Assembly: GCA_016217595.1 (NCBI GenBank)
Contig: JACRHS010000022.1
Location: forward strand, 62,001 to 126,000
Length of the DNA stretch: 64,000 nt
Reading direction: 5' to 3'
DNA from: Opitutia bacterium
GTDB taxonomy: Bacteria; Verrucomicrobiota; Verrucomicrobiia; Opitutales; Opitutaceae
Below the pieces are notes generated by a model, which did no database searches, was not told the origin of the DNA, and worked only from the letters and a program-made list of their open reading frames with translations. Position 1 is the stretch's first letter; each line of letters starts with the position of its first letter. Position numbers and translations under genes: made by a program. Below are positions 1 to 8,832 of the stretch, piece by piece.

Positions 1-2
1 CC

Positions 3-1913
3 GAGATCGTCGCCCGCGTGAAATCCGATTACCGCGAGACGCTCGCGCAACTGCACCTCGACTACGTCAAAACCTGGGTCGAGTGGACGCACCGCCTCGG
101 CGGCGTCGCCCGCAACCAGGCCCACGGCGCGCCCGGCAACCTGCTCGATCTCTACGCCGCCGCGGACATACCCGAGACGGAGGTGTTCGGCGCGAGCGCG
201 TTTCCCCTGCCCGGCTATCGTTACGAAGCCGCCGAGCTCGGCAAAAATCTGCCGCAACCGCTCGTCAACCGCTTCGCCTCCTCCGCCGCGCACGTCGCCG
301 GCCGGCCGCACGCGTCGTCGGAGACGTTCACCTGGCTGCGCGAACATTTCCACGAATCGCCTTCCGAGATGAAGCCCGAACTCGACCAGCTTTTTCTCAC
401 CGGCATCAACCACGTGTTTTACCACGGCACCGCCTACTCGCCGGCCGACGCGCCGTGGCCCGGCTGGCTGTTCTACGCTTCCACGCAGTTCAACCCACGC
501 AACCCGCTCTGGCGCGATTTCGCTGCGCTCAACGCGTACATCGCCCGCGCCCAGTCGCTCCTCCAAGCCGGCGCGCCCGACAACGACCTGCTCGTCTACT
601 GGCCGGTCTACGACCTCTGGCATCGAGCCGAGGGCTGGGACCGCCGCTTCAGCATGCACGGGCGCGACTGGCTCACCGAGTCGCCCACCGGCGAAACCGC
701 GCGCCTGCTGATCGCCCGCGGCTGCGCGTTTGACTTCATCTCCGACGCCCAGCTCGACCAGACGCGTTTCGCCGCCGGCGAATTGAAAACGCCGGGCGCC
801 GCCTACCGCGCGATTCTCGTGCCGCGCTGCGAACACCTGCCGCTCGCCACCCTGCAACGCCTGCTCGCCCTCGCGCACGACGGCGCCACGGTGCTTTTCC
901 TCGGCGCGCTGCCGGCCGATGTCCCGGGGCTGGGCCGGCTCGCCGAACGCCGCGCGCAATTTCAGGCCGCGCTCGCGCCGCTCGCGTGGGCCGACGGGCC
1001 GACCGCCGGTCTGCGCATCGCACCCGTGGGCGAAGGCCAGATGGCCGTGGGGCCGAGCCTGACGGCGCTGCTGGCGTTGACGCGCGCGACCGCCGAGCCG
1101 CTCGCCACGCAGGGCGTGGACGTGCTGCGCCGCCGCACCGCCGACGGTTACATTTACTTCGTCGCCAATCTCACCGCGCAACCGCTCGACGGCTGGGTGC
1201 AACTCGGCCGCGCCGCGCAATCCGCCGTGCTGCTCGATGCCCGCACCGGCCGCGCCGGCGTCGCCGCGCTGCATCCGTTGCCCGACGGCGCGGAGGTGTT
1301 CCTGCAACTGCGCCCCGGCGAATCGATCTTTGTGCGCACGCTGACCAAGCGTGCCGCACGCGGCGCCGCCTGGCCGTATTTCTGCGAGAACGAAGACGCC
1401 ACTCCCATCGCCCTCGCCGGCGAGTGGCGCGTGCGTTTCAGCGCAGGCGGACCGGAACTGCCGCCGGCATTCGCCACACCGACGCTCCACTCGTGGACCG
1501 AGCAAGGCGGCGAGGCCGAACGCTTCGCCGGCACCGCGCGCTACGAACTCGATTTCACGTTGCCCGCCGGCGCCAAGGCCGACGACTGGCTCCTCTCGCT
1601 CGGCGACGTCCGCGAGACCGCGCGCGTCTTTATCAACGGCACCGAAGTCGACCACCTCTGGAGCCTGCCATTCGTCACACGGCTCGGCCCGACGCTCCGC
1701 CCCGGCCGCAACCAGCTCGCCATCGAGGTGACGAATCTCGCCGCCAACCGTATCCGCGATCTGGATCGGCGCGGAGTGGCGTGGAAGAATTTTCACGAAA
1801 TCAATTTCGTGAACATCCACTACAAGAGCTTCGACGCCGCCGAGTGGCCGCTGCAACCGTCGGGCCTGCTCGGCCCGGTGACGCTCACGCCGCTGCGCAC
1901 GCTGAAGCCGTGA
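3..1913 (+). CDS. GH106-type alpha-L-rhamnosidase-like glycoside hydrolase, 5' end outside window
   Basis: Partial gene. The reading frame is already open at base 3, so the true start lies upstream; the GTG at 18 is only the first start-like codon. The visible 630 or so residues carry QAHGAPGNLLDLYAAADIPE near residue 35, a pattern I associate with the catalytic region of GH106 alpha-L-rhamnosidases and related large glycosidases. The C-terminal part (about residues 450-620) looks like a carbohydrate-binding beta-sandwich, with motifs such as FINGTEVD and GRNQLAIEVTNLAANRIRDL. Expected role is release of L-rhamnose from pectic or other rhamnosides. This fits the rhamnogalacturonan enzymes at 9.7-14 kb. 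Family assignment is from motif memory, not a search. The stop codon abuts the stop of the convergent helicase gene, forming TGATCA. Confidence 0.75.
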   Translation, partial: EIVARVKSDYRETLAQLHLDYVKTWVEWTHRLGGVARNQAHGAPGNLLDLYAAADIPETEVFGASAFPLPGYRYEAAELGKNLPQPLVNRFASSAAHVAGRPHASSETFTWLREHFHESPSEMKPELDQLFLTGINHVFYHGTAYSPADAPWPGWLFYASTQFNPRNPLWRDFAALNAYIARAQSLLQAGAPDNDLLVYWPVYDLWHRAEGWDRRFSMHGRDWLTESPTGETARLLIARGCAFDFISDAQLDQTRFAAGELKTPGAAYRAILVPRCEHLPLATLQRLLALAHDGATVLFLGALPADVPGLGRLAERRAQFQAALAPLAWADGPTAGLRIAPVGEGQMAVGPSLTALLALTRATAEPLATQGVDVLRRRTADGYIYFVANLTAQPLDGWVQLGRAAQSAVLLDARTGRAGVAALHPLPDGAEVFLQLRPGESIFVRTLTKRAARGAAWPYFCENEDATPIALAGEWRVRFSAGGPELPPAFATPTLHSWTEQGGEAERFAGTARYELDFTLPAGAKADDWLLSLGDVRETARVFINGTEVDHLWSLPFVTRLGPTLRPGRNQLAIEVTNLAANRIRDLDRRGVAWKNFHEINFVNIHYKSFDAAEWPLQPSGLLGPVTLTPLRTLKP

Positions 1914-3998
1914 TCACCGCCGCGGCGCGTCGCCCGCCGGGCGCGGGAAAAACCGGTGGTTCAGCGGCCGGCGCTGCTCGGGCGTGAGCGGCGGCAGATC
2001 GGGCAGCGTCGCAGGCTTGAACTCGCCGAGCTGCGCGCGGCACAGCGCGCGGAAATTGTCCCAGCGCTCGCCCAGAAACAGCGCCTCGTTGCGCGTCTCG
2101 GCCTTCGCCGTCTCGCTCGGCGCGGACAGCGGCGGCGCGCCCGCCACCTGCCGCAACAAGCTGCGCCATTCGGTGAGCAACCGGTCGAAATCGCCGCGCC
2201 CGGCATACTCCTGTTCGTCGACGAGCTTGCGCGCCTTCTCGCCGTCGGCCACGAGCGAGCGCACGATCTCCGCCGCGCCGCTGCCGTAGGCGGGCGGCAC
2301 GCCGCGTTCGAGCCAGCCGTCGATTTCGAGCCGCCGGTAAAATTTTTCGCACGCGAACGCCAGCCGCCCGATCCGGCGCGGATTGGTGCCGGCGAAACGG
2401 TCGCCCGCAAACAGGTTGGCGCAATCGAACAGCAGATCGTCGAGCGGATAGCGGTGATCCGACAGCGCCGCCACCAGCGCGAGCCCCTCGGGCCCGAGGA
2501 AAACCGACACGATTTCGCCGCGCGGCGTGAGGCGCAGCTCGCGGTCGAGCACGCCCACGCGCTGCCATTGCCAGAGCAGCGTCGCCTGTGGCGAAAGCTC
2601 CAGACACGCGGCGCGGTATGCGCACTCGGCGCAGGCGGGAAACGGATTTTTCTCGCGCCGCACGAGCCGCGCGCGGCCGGTGTCGGTGCGGTGGCGGCAC
2701 GGCAGCGCGTCGGGCGCGAGCTCCGCCGTGCGTTCGGCACCGAGCACCAGCGGCTCCTCGGTGAAAAAACGGTGCGCCATCGTGCGCGCGACCTCGGCGG
2801 CATCGGCCCCGCCGCGCAGCCGGCGCAGGAAAAACGCCCACGGCAGCGGCGCGGCGCGCTTGAGCCGGAGCGGCGCCGCCCGGCGCAGGCGCGGCGTCGA
2901 GCTGCTCACGAGCACGAATCCGCATTCGTCGAGTCCGCGGCGGCCGGCGCGGCCGATCATCTGCAGGAGATTGTGCGGCGCGATTTCGCGTTCGAGCTGG
3001 TCGGAAAGATAGCCGCCGGCGGTGATCAGCACCGAGCGCAGCGAGAAATTGATGCCGGCGCTCAGCCCGAGCGTGGCGACCACCGCGCGGAGCTGTCCGG
3101 CCTTGGCCAGCGGCTCGATCACGCCGGCACGTTGCAAGTACGTCAGTCCGCTGTGGTGGTAGGCAACGCGCGCTTTGATCAGCCGCGCCAGCGCCGGACC
3201 GCAGGCCAGCTCCTGCTCGCGCGTGAGCGTCAGCGGATCGGGCAACGGCAGCTCGCGCGCGCATTGCCGGGCAAGCCGCTCGGCGTCCTGCCGGTGCGGC
3301 GCAAAAATTAGCACCGGTCCGTAGCCCGCGCGCAACGCCCCCGCCACGCGCCGCGACCAGAAGCCCTCGATGGTTTTAGGCAAACCGCCGACCAGTTCGT
3401 CGGCCTCGACTTCTTCGAGCGGCACGGGACGGTCGCGCGTTTGCACGACCTCGACGTTGCGCCCCAACCGACGCAGCCACGCGGCGACATCCTCGGGATT
3501 TTCCACCGCGCCGGAGAGCAGCAGAAGTTGCAAATTCGGCAGCGCAGACAGCAGCACGCCCTCGTAGTGGTTGCCCCGCTGTGCATCGGCGAGCCAGTGG
3601 TACTCGTCGACGACGAGCAGTTGAAATGACGCTGCCGGTGTCGCCGGCCGGCTCTCCGTGATGAGGCCTTGCACCGCTTCCAGGGTCGCCACGACCACCG
3701 GCGCGCCGGGCTCGATCGTGACGTCGCCGGTGATGATGCCGACCCGCCAGCCGCGGGCGCGCCACTCGGCGAATTTGTCGTTGGCCAATGCGCGCGTCGG
3801 CACGGTGAAAAGCGTGCGCCGCGAGAAATTTATCTGCTCGACCCAGCGCTCGAAGATGAAGGTCTTGCCCGCGCCGGTGGGCGCATCGACCACGACGTCG
3901 CGCCCGGCCAGCAACGCCTGAATGGCCGCCGCCTGCCAGCGGTCCGGCAGGACGAGTTTCTGGAGACTTTCGAGCGCGGCGCCGAGCACGCGGCGCAC
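1914..3998 (-). CDS. DEAD/DEAH-box (Ski2/Hel308-like) superfamily 2 helicase
   Basis: 694-residue SF2 helicase. Walker A is APTGAGKT at residues 39-46. Motif II is DEYH at 131-134, a variant of DExH. A motif VI-like QMIGRAGRRG lies near residue 350, a form typical of Ski2/Hel308/Brr2-type helicases. It presumably unwinds nucleic acid using ATP in the cytoplasm; the substrate cannot be told from sequence. The C-terminal half is unlike classical Hel308. It has a cysteine group: one Cys near residue 434, and CAECAYRAAC near 455-464, which could bind zinc or an Fe-S cluster. The gene converges on the glycosidase before it with adjacent stop codons and lies 36 nt downstream of the next minus-strand gene, so co-transcription with it is possible. 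Confidence 0.85.
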   Translation of the reverse strand: MRRVLGAALESLQKLVLPDRWQAAAIQALLAGRDVVVDAPTGAGKTFIFERWVEQINFSRRTLFTVPTRALANDKFAEWRARGWRVGIITGDVTIEPGAPVVVATLEAVQGLITESRPATPAASFQLLVVDEYHWLADAQRGNHYEGVLLSALPNLQLLLLSGAVENPEDVAAWLRRLGRNVEVVQTRDRPVPLEEVEADELVGGLPKTIEGFWSRRVAGALRAGYGPVLIFAPHRQDAERLARQCARELPLPDPLTLTREQELACGPALARLIKARVAYHHSGLTYLQRAGVIEPLAKAGQLRAVVATLGLSAGINFSLRSVLITAGGYLSDQLEREIAPHNLLQMIGRAGRRGLDECGFVLVSSSTPRLRRAAPLRLKRAAPLPWAFFLRRLRGGADAAEVARTMAHRFFTEEPLVLGAERTAELAPDALPCRHRTDTGRARLVRREKNPFPACAECAYRAACLELSPQATLLWQWQRVGVLDRELRLTPRGEIVSVFLGPEGLALVAALSDHRYPLDDLLFDCANLFAGDRFAGTNPRRIGRLAFACEKFYRRLEIDGWLERGVPPAYGSGAAEIVRSLVADGEKARKLVDEQEYAGRGDFDRLLTEWRSLLRQVAGAPPLSAPSETAKAETRNEALFLGERWDNFRALCRAQLGEFKPATLPDLPPLTPEQRRPLNHRFFPRPAGDAPRR

Positions 3999-4034
3999 CG
4001 TAGCGGCCGGCGGGCCTCCGTCAATGCGGGGGAT

Positions 4035-7000
4035 TCAACGCGTTGGCAGACGGTCGCGCCGCACGTAGATGCGCATGGTGTCGCGCTCGGCGACAAAGCG
4101 GTAGTTTTCCTCCACCCACGCGCGCAGCTCGGGCCACGTCTCGTGTCCATAGGCGGCGCGGTCGTGCGGCCAGAACGCTTGCGCGCCTACGGCGTCGAGA
4201 AACATCGGCGGCCGCCGGCGGCGGAGATCGCCGAGATAACGCCCACGGTAATAGTCGGACTGCGGCTGCGGAATCATTTGGCGCTCGTTGTGTCCCTCGC
4301 GCGAGGCGTGCGGCATGCCCGTTTCGACGTAGTAACGCGGCATGTAGCCCCAAATTCCGAGATACTCGCCGGGGCGCGCATAGAGCGAAATCTCCTGCGC
4401 CACCGCACTGCGGCGCGCATCGTAGGTCCGCACGTCGGTCAGGTACGGATGCGAACGCTGTACGCGGGCGACGATCTGCGGCACGAGCCCGGCGAGCAGA
4501 AAAATTGCTACGAACACGCAACGTCCCCGCGCCTCCACCGCCGACCACGCCAGTGCCAACCCCGCCGCGCCCAATCCGGCCAGCGGCACCACGACCAACA
4601 AGAGGTAATGCGGAAACTGCCGGCCCGATGCGATGGCCGCGTACAACGCCGCCGCCAGCACAACCGCCGCGCCCAACGCCGGCCACCAACTCCGCCGCCC
4701 GCGCGCCCACGCCGCCACCCCGAGTGCGCCCAGCGCGCCGACAAGCAGCCCGACCACACACGGCGTCAGCCCTTCACTCATGTCCATCCACGCCGGCAAC
4801 GCCCGCAGCATGGCGCCAAGCGAGTACATCTTGGTCTCGGTGGCGTAGCGGAGATTGTTAAGCAGATACGTTTCCCAGAAATGCCGCCAGAGATTGTACG
4901 TCGCCAGAAATCCGATGCAGCCCAGCGTGGGCAACAGCCCGCCCAGCACCAGCGCCCCGACCGCGCGGCTGCGGCCGCCGCGCCACGCCGCCCACGCACC
5001 GCCGACCGCGAGCACCGCAGCGACCGGCACGCCCTGCATCTTCGCATACGGGATCGCGCCCAGCAGCAGCCCGGCCACGAGCCAGCACCACCAGCGCCGA
5101 CACCCGCGCGCCGCTTCCACCAACAGCGCAAACGCGGCCGTCAGCAGAAAAATCGGCAGATGTTCGCTGGTGTAATGAACGAAGTCCCAAAACGTGCTCA
5201 GCGCGAAAAACGCCAGCGCCGGCAACACCGCCACGCGCGCCACCGCCTCGCCCCACAGCCGGCGCAGCCCCCACCACAACGCAATCAGCGCGCCCGCCAC
5301 CAGCAGCAACCCGACCGCGCGTGCCGTCGCGAAATCCACCGGCAACCCGACCAGCCGCGGCAGCAGCAACACGAAGTCGTTGAGTGGACCGTGCGTCGTG
5401 CCGTCGACCGACTTCCAATAAACAGGGTGATGTTGCAGCGTGATCGCGCCCGCGATGGTGTGCGCCTCGTCGACATTCAGCTCGGGGTGATGGAAAAATG
5501 TCGGCCAACGAAACGCCAGCAGCGCCACGCCGATACTCAGAGGAAACAGCCACACGCCCGCCGCCGCCACCGGCGCTGCTCCACGCAGCTCGCGTCGCAC
5601 CGCGCCCACCGCCAGCACCAACGGCCACAGCCCGGCCATCCACGCCAATGCGTGATACCGCCACGGCGCATCGACCCACCAGCTCAGCACGCGCGTCCAA
5701 AAACTCGGCCCAGGCGGCGGCACAGCGGGCAACGCCACCGGCGGCGCCGCATCGCCGACCCAGATGTATCGCCACGTCGGCACGTGGTACACTTGCAGCG
5801 TGCTCACAGGAATATCAGCCAGCGGCCCTCGCACCGTCGACAACGGTCGTGTTGGCACCCGCGTCATAAACTCGTCCAACCAACGCTTCGTCCAAGCGTC
5901 CTCGAAGTCGTAAATTCGCAGCACGAAAGGTGTATGTGACTCCTCCCACCGGCGCGTCCACGCTTCCACCTGCACTGGCATGCACAACCACGTTTCGTGG
6001 ATCGGCACGGGTGCGAGCGCCTGCGCGAGTTGCGTCTCGTAAGCCCGCCGAGGTGCGTCAGCGGAGCCTGAAAGCACATCGTAGACCCACCGAGTACTGA
6101 TCGTCGCGCCGGGTAGCACAGCGGTCAGTGTCAGCCCACCCGCCAACAACCAACCCGCCGGACGCCAGCGTGCCACGGCCGACGCGCCGACGCCGACCAG
6201 CAGGCATACGCCCGGCAGCACCGGGCTGTAGGCGCGCTCGAAGAATATCGATTTACCGCCGAAATAGGCGGCGAAGGCCACCGCCGGCAGTACCCACAGC
6301 GTCAACACACGCCACGCTCTTTGTCGAAGCCACGCCACCATCCCGGCAAACGCGAGCACCGCCGCCCCGACCCCTAGTGTCGCCGTGAAATAGGCCGTCG
6401 CCAAACCGTAACTCGCACCGCCATCAAGCGGCCCGGAGACCGGGAATGGATGGCTGTATTGCACGACCAGCCGTTGCACGCCATCGCAGAACGCGGAGAA
6501 ATTCCACCACACACCCGGCTCGGCCAGGAGAAATGCGGCGAGTGCCGCCACAGTGAAAATTCCCCACGCATGGAGCTGTGCGCGCCACCACCCCGCCTCG
6601 CCCCGGCGGCCCATGTTCACCAGCGGCGCCAACGCAAACAGGCCCATGGTATTTTTTCCGGCCACCATGACGCCGAGCAATGCGCCAGCAAACAACAGAC
6701 GGCCTCGCGACCACGGTCCGCCACGCAGCCATAGCCAGAGGTAGCCCAATGCAAGAGCGGTGAGCATCGCATCGGGTCGCGCATAATGAGCGTCCTGCAC
6801 CAGAACTGGATTAAAGGCCGCCAGCATCGTGCCCGCCACCGCACCGACAGGCCCCGCCAGCTGCCACGCCAATACGGCAATGCCCGCCAATGCCAAGCTC
6901 GCCCACACCGCCGAAAAAACCCGCAAACGCCAACGCGTCCCATCCGCGTCCGGACTCGCCGCTCGGCCCGCCACATGGCGGATCGCCGCATCCCAAGCCC

Positions 7001-7292
7001 ATACCGCGTAGTGATAGGAGGAGCCAGCGTATTGGTTGTATCGAAATATCGGAGGGAGGTCCGCCTTCGCAGGATTAAGATCCCAATCGCCAGTACTGCG
7101 GGCGTGCGCGATCAGCGCCACGGGAATCGCTTCGTCGGGGTGGTTGGCCGCCGCCGCCAGATGCCGCCAGCGCAGATGCCAGCCCGCCAGCAACGCGAGC
7201 ATCACCAGCCCCAACGCCACCGCGCGACGCCATGCCACCGCGCGCGGCGCAGCGGCCGGCGGAGCGACAGAGGCGGGCGGGGAGGCATCCAT
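4035..7292 (-). CDS. double-length GT-C (PMT/GT39-like) integral membrane glycosyltransferase, tandem fusion
   Basis: 1085-residue polytopic membrane protein with two similar halves. Each half begins with a transmembrane helix followed by an acidic pair in a GT-C-like context: NHPDEAIPV at D53-E54, and ELNVDEAHTIAG at D608-E609. In dolichyl-phosphate-mannose mannosyltransferase and ArnT-type GT-C enzymes, an acidic residue in the first periplasmic loop is catalytic. Many hydrophobic segments follow in both halves, and each half ends in a soluble stretch. Expected role is transfer of a lipid-linked sugar on the periplasmic face; donor and acceptor are unknown. Ordinary members of this family are about 450-600 residues, so this is a fusion or internal duplication. 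It is transcribed away from the MFS gene. Confidence 0.8.
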   Translation of the reverse strand: MDASPPASVAPPAAAPRAVAWRRAVALGLVMLALLAGWHLRWRHLAAAANHPDEAIPVALIAHARSTGDWDLNPAKADLPPIFRYNQYAGSSYHYAVWAWDAAIRHVAGRAASPDADGTRWRLRVFSAVWASLALAGIAVLAWQLAGPVGAVAGTMLAAFNPVLVQDAHYARPDAMLTALALGYLWLWLRGGPWSRGRLLFAGALLGVMVAGKNTMGLFALAPLVNMGRRGEAGWWRAQLHAWGIFTVAALAAFLLAEPGVWWNFSAFCDGVQRLVVQYSHPFPVSGPLDGGASYGLATAYFTATLGVGAAVLAFAGMVAWLRQRAWRVLTLWVLPAVAFAAYFGGKSIFFERAYSPVLPGVCLLVGVGASAVARWRPAGWLLAGGLTLTAVLPGATISTRWVYDVLSGSADAPRRAYETQLAQALAPVPIHETWLCMPVQVEAWTRRWEESHTPFVLRIYDFEDAWTKRWLDEFMTRVPTRPLSTVRGPLADIPVSTLQVYHVPTWRYIWVGDAAPPVALPAVPPPGPSFWTRVLSWWVDAPWRYHALAWMAGLWPLVLAVGAVRRELRGAAPVAAAGVWLFPLSIGVALLAFRWPTFFHHPELNVDEAHTIAGAITLQHHPVYWKSVDGTTHGPLNDFVLLLPRLVGLPVDFATARAVGLLLVAGALIALWWGLRRLWGEAVARVAVLPALAFFALSTFWDFVHYTSEHLPIFLLTAAFALLVEAARGCRRWWCWLVAGLLLGAIPYAKMQGVPVAAVLAVGGAWAAWRGGRSRAVGALVLGGLLPTLGCIGFLATYNLWRHFWETYLLNNLRYATETKMYSLGAMLRALPAWMDMSEGLTPCVVGLLVGALGALGVAAWARGRRSWWPALGAAVVLAAALYAAIASGRQFPHYLLLVVVPLAGLGAAGLALAWSAVEARGRCVFVAIFLLAGLVPQIVARVQRSHPYLTDVRTYDARRSAVAQEISLYARPGEYLGIWGYMPRYYVETGMPHASREGHNERQMIPQPQSDYYRGRYLGDLRRRRPPMFLDAVGAQAFWPHDRAAYGHETWPELRAWVEENYRFVAERDTMRIYVRRDRLPTR

Positions 7293-7424
7293 GCGCTCCA
7301 GTACGCGGCGACGTTTTCGCGGCGCAAGCTCCGAGTCCGCGCGGGCTCCGAGTGGAGCGCATGGCGAAGCTGGCCGCGGCGCATTTGACGTCGGCCGCGC
7401 GGTGCGTTGCGCTCAGGTTCTGCT

Positions 7425-8624
7425 GTGACGTTCCCGACCTTTCTCCGCGCCCTCAACTCCCGCAACTACCGGCTCTTTTTCGCCGGGCAGGGGGTGTCGC
7501 TCGTCGGCAATTGGATGAACACCACGGCATCGGCGTGGCTCGCGTACGAGTTATCGCACAGCGCGTTTGTCGTGGGGCTGGTGCCGTTCGCCAACCAAAT
7601 CCCGCTCCTTTTGCTCGCGCCGGCCGGCGGAGTGCTCGGCGACCGGTGGGACCGGCGACGCCTGCTCGTGGGGCTGCAAACGGCGTGCGCGGTGTTGTCA
7701 GCCGGGCTCACGGCGGTGACGCTCACCGGGCACCTCACGGTCGGACTTCTCGTGAGCATCGCGGCGCTGCGCGGCTTGATCAACGCCGTGGAGTTTCCCA
7801 CGCGGCAGTCGTTCATGGTCGAACTTGTCGGACGAAAAGACGACCTGGCCAACGCGATCGCGCTCAATTCGTCGCTCTTCAATGTGGCGCGACTGATCGG
7901 GCCCTCGGTCGCCGGCGTGTTGATCGTGACCACCGGGGCGGGATTTTGCTACGCGCTCGATGCTCTGAGTTTTCTACCGGTCATCGGCACCTTGCTCGCG
8001 CTTAGGCTACCAGAGCGGCCACAGCGGGCGGGAAGCTCGGCAGCGCTGGAGGACTTGCGCGCTGGCTGGCGTTACGCGAAAAACAGCAGGGAACTGTGGG
8101 CGCCGCTATTAATGGTGCCCGCGCTGGCATTGACGGGATTCGCAGCGCCGATTCTCGCCCCGGTGTTTGCCCGGGATGTGTTTCACCAGGACGCCCGGAC
8201 GCTCGGGCTCATGCTGTCGGCGATGGGCATCGGGGCGTTGGGAAGCGCGATTTTTCTGGGAACGCGCACGACGGCGGCGGGGTTGTCGCGCTGGATCGTG
8301 CGCGGCGCGGGGCTGGTGGGACTGGCCGAAGCGGGTTTCGCGGCGAGCGCGTGGCTGCCACTCTCGCTCGTCTGTCTCGTGGTTAATGGCGTGGGCACGG
8401 TGCTTGTGCTAGCCGGTTGCAATACCCTGATCCAAGCCCACGTCGAAGACGATAAACGTGGACGGATCATGGGATTATTCGCGATGGGGCAAGGGATGTT
8501 TCCGGTCGGAAGCCTGCTGATCGGCAGCTTGGCGGCGCTCGCCAATGCCCGGCTGGCCGTGGCGATTTGCGCGGGGCTGACACTACTCGCAGCATTTGGA
8601 TATGGTCGAAAACCGGTGGCGTGA
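7425..8624 (+). CDS. MFS transporter, DHA3/EntS-like exporter family
   Basis: About 399 residues with some 12 hydrophobic segments. The N-terminus (LRALNSRNYRLFFAGQGVSL) and the loop GGVLGDRWDRRRLL are the major facilitator signature between helices 2 and 3, in the form seen in EntS-like drug or siderophore exporters. It should act as a proton-coupled efflux pump in the inner membrane; substrate unknown. I chose the GTG at 7425 because the protein family normally starts about six residues before FLRALNSRNYR and a weak AGG lies about 9 nt upstream. A TTG at 7407 is also in frame. It is divergent from the glycosyltransferase gene, with about 130 nt between them for promoters. Confidence 0.85.
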   Translation: MTFPTFLRALNSRNYRLFFAGQGVSLVGNWMNTTASAWLAYELSHSAFVVGLVPFANQIPLLLLAPAGGVLGDRWDRRRLLVGLQTACAVLSAGLTAVTLTGHLTVGLLVSIAALRGLINAVEFPTRQSFMVELVGRKDDLANAIALNSSLFNVARLIGPSVAGVLIVTTGAGFCYALDALSFLPVIGTLLALRLPERPQRAGSSAALEDLRAGWRYAKNSRELWAPLLMVPALALTGFAAPILAPVFARDVFHQDARTLGLMLSAMGIGALGSAIFLGTRTTAAGLSRWIVRGAGLVGLAEAGFAASAWLPLSLVCLVVNGVGTVLVLAGCNTLIQAHVEDDKRGRIMGLFAMGQGMFPVGSLLIGSLAALANARLAVAICAGLTLLAAFGYGRKPVA

Positions 8625-8661
8625 TGAGACCCTGCTATCGAAATCATGCTGAAGCGTTCGT

Positions 8662-8689
8662 GATATTGAACTTGCCAAAGTTGAATATC
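8662..8689. repeat. 12-bp inverted repeat in AT-rich intergenic DNA
   Basis: The left arm GATATTGAACTT and right arm AAGTTGAATATC pair over 12 positions with one mismatch across a 4-nt loop. The 208-nt gap it lies in (8625-8832) is clearly more AT-rich than its neighbours. It follows the MFS stop by 37 nt and precedes the Ala-rich repeat gene by about 140 nt. It could be a terminator without a clean T-run, or an operator. No protein-coding gene is visible in the gap. Confidence 0.5.
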
Positions 8690-8832
8690 GTGTAATCTCT
8701 TCACTCGTCAGTCGTCATCTAGCAGAGTTAAAACGAACATCGCCAAACTGCCCAAAGTTTGCTTTAAGACCGTCATCGATTCCATCTCCCAGCAGTCAAA
8801 CCACGCTAGTCTCATCTTTTCTTAAACTGAAT

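Noticed and set aside
3669..5939. 756-codon open frame on the plus strand across the helicase and glycosyltransferase genes
   Set aside because: His/Arg/Gln/Pro-heavy translation typical of the antisense of GC-rich coding DNA; both genes on the minus strand have clear domains.
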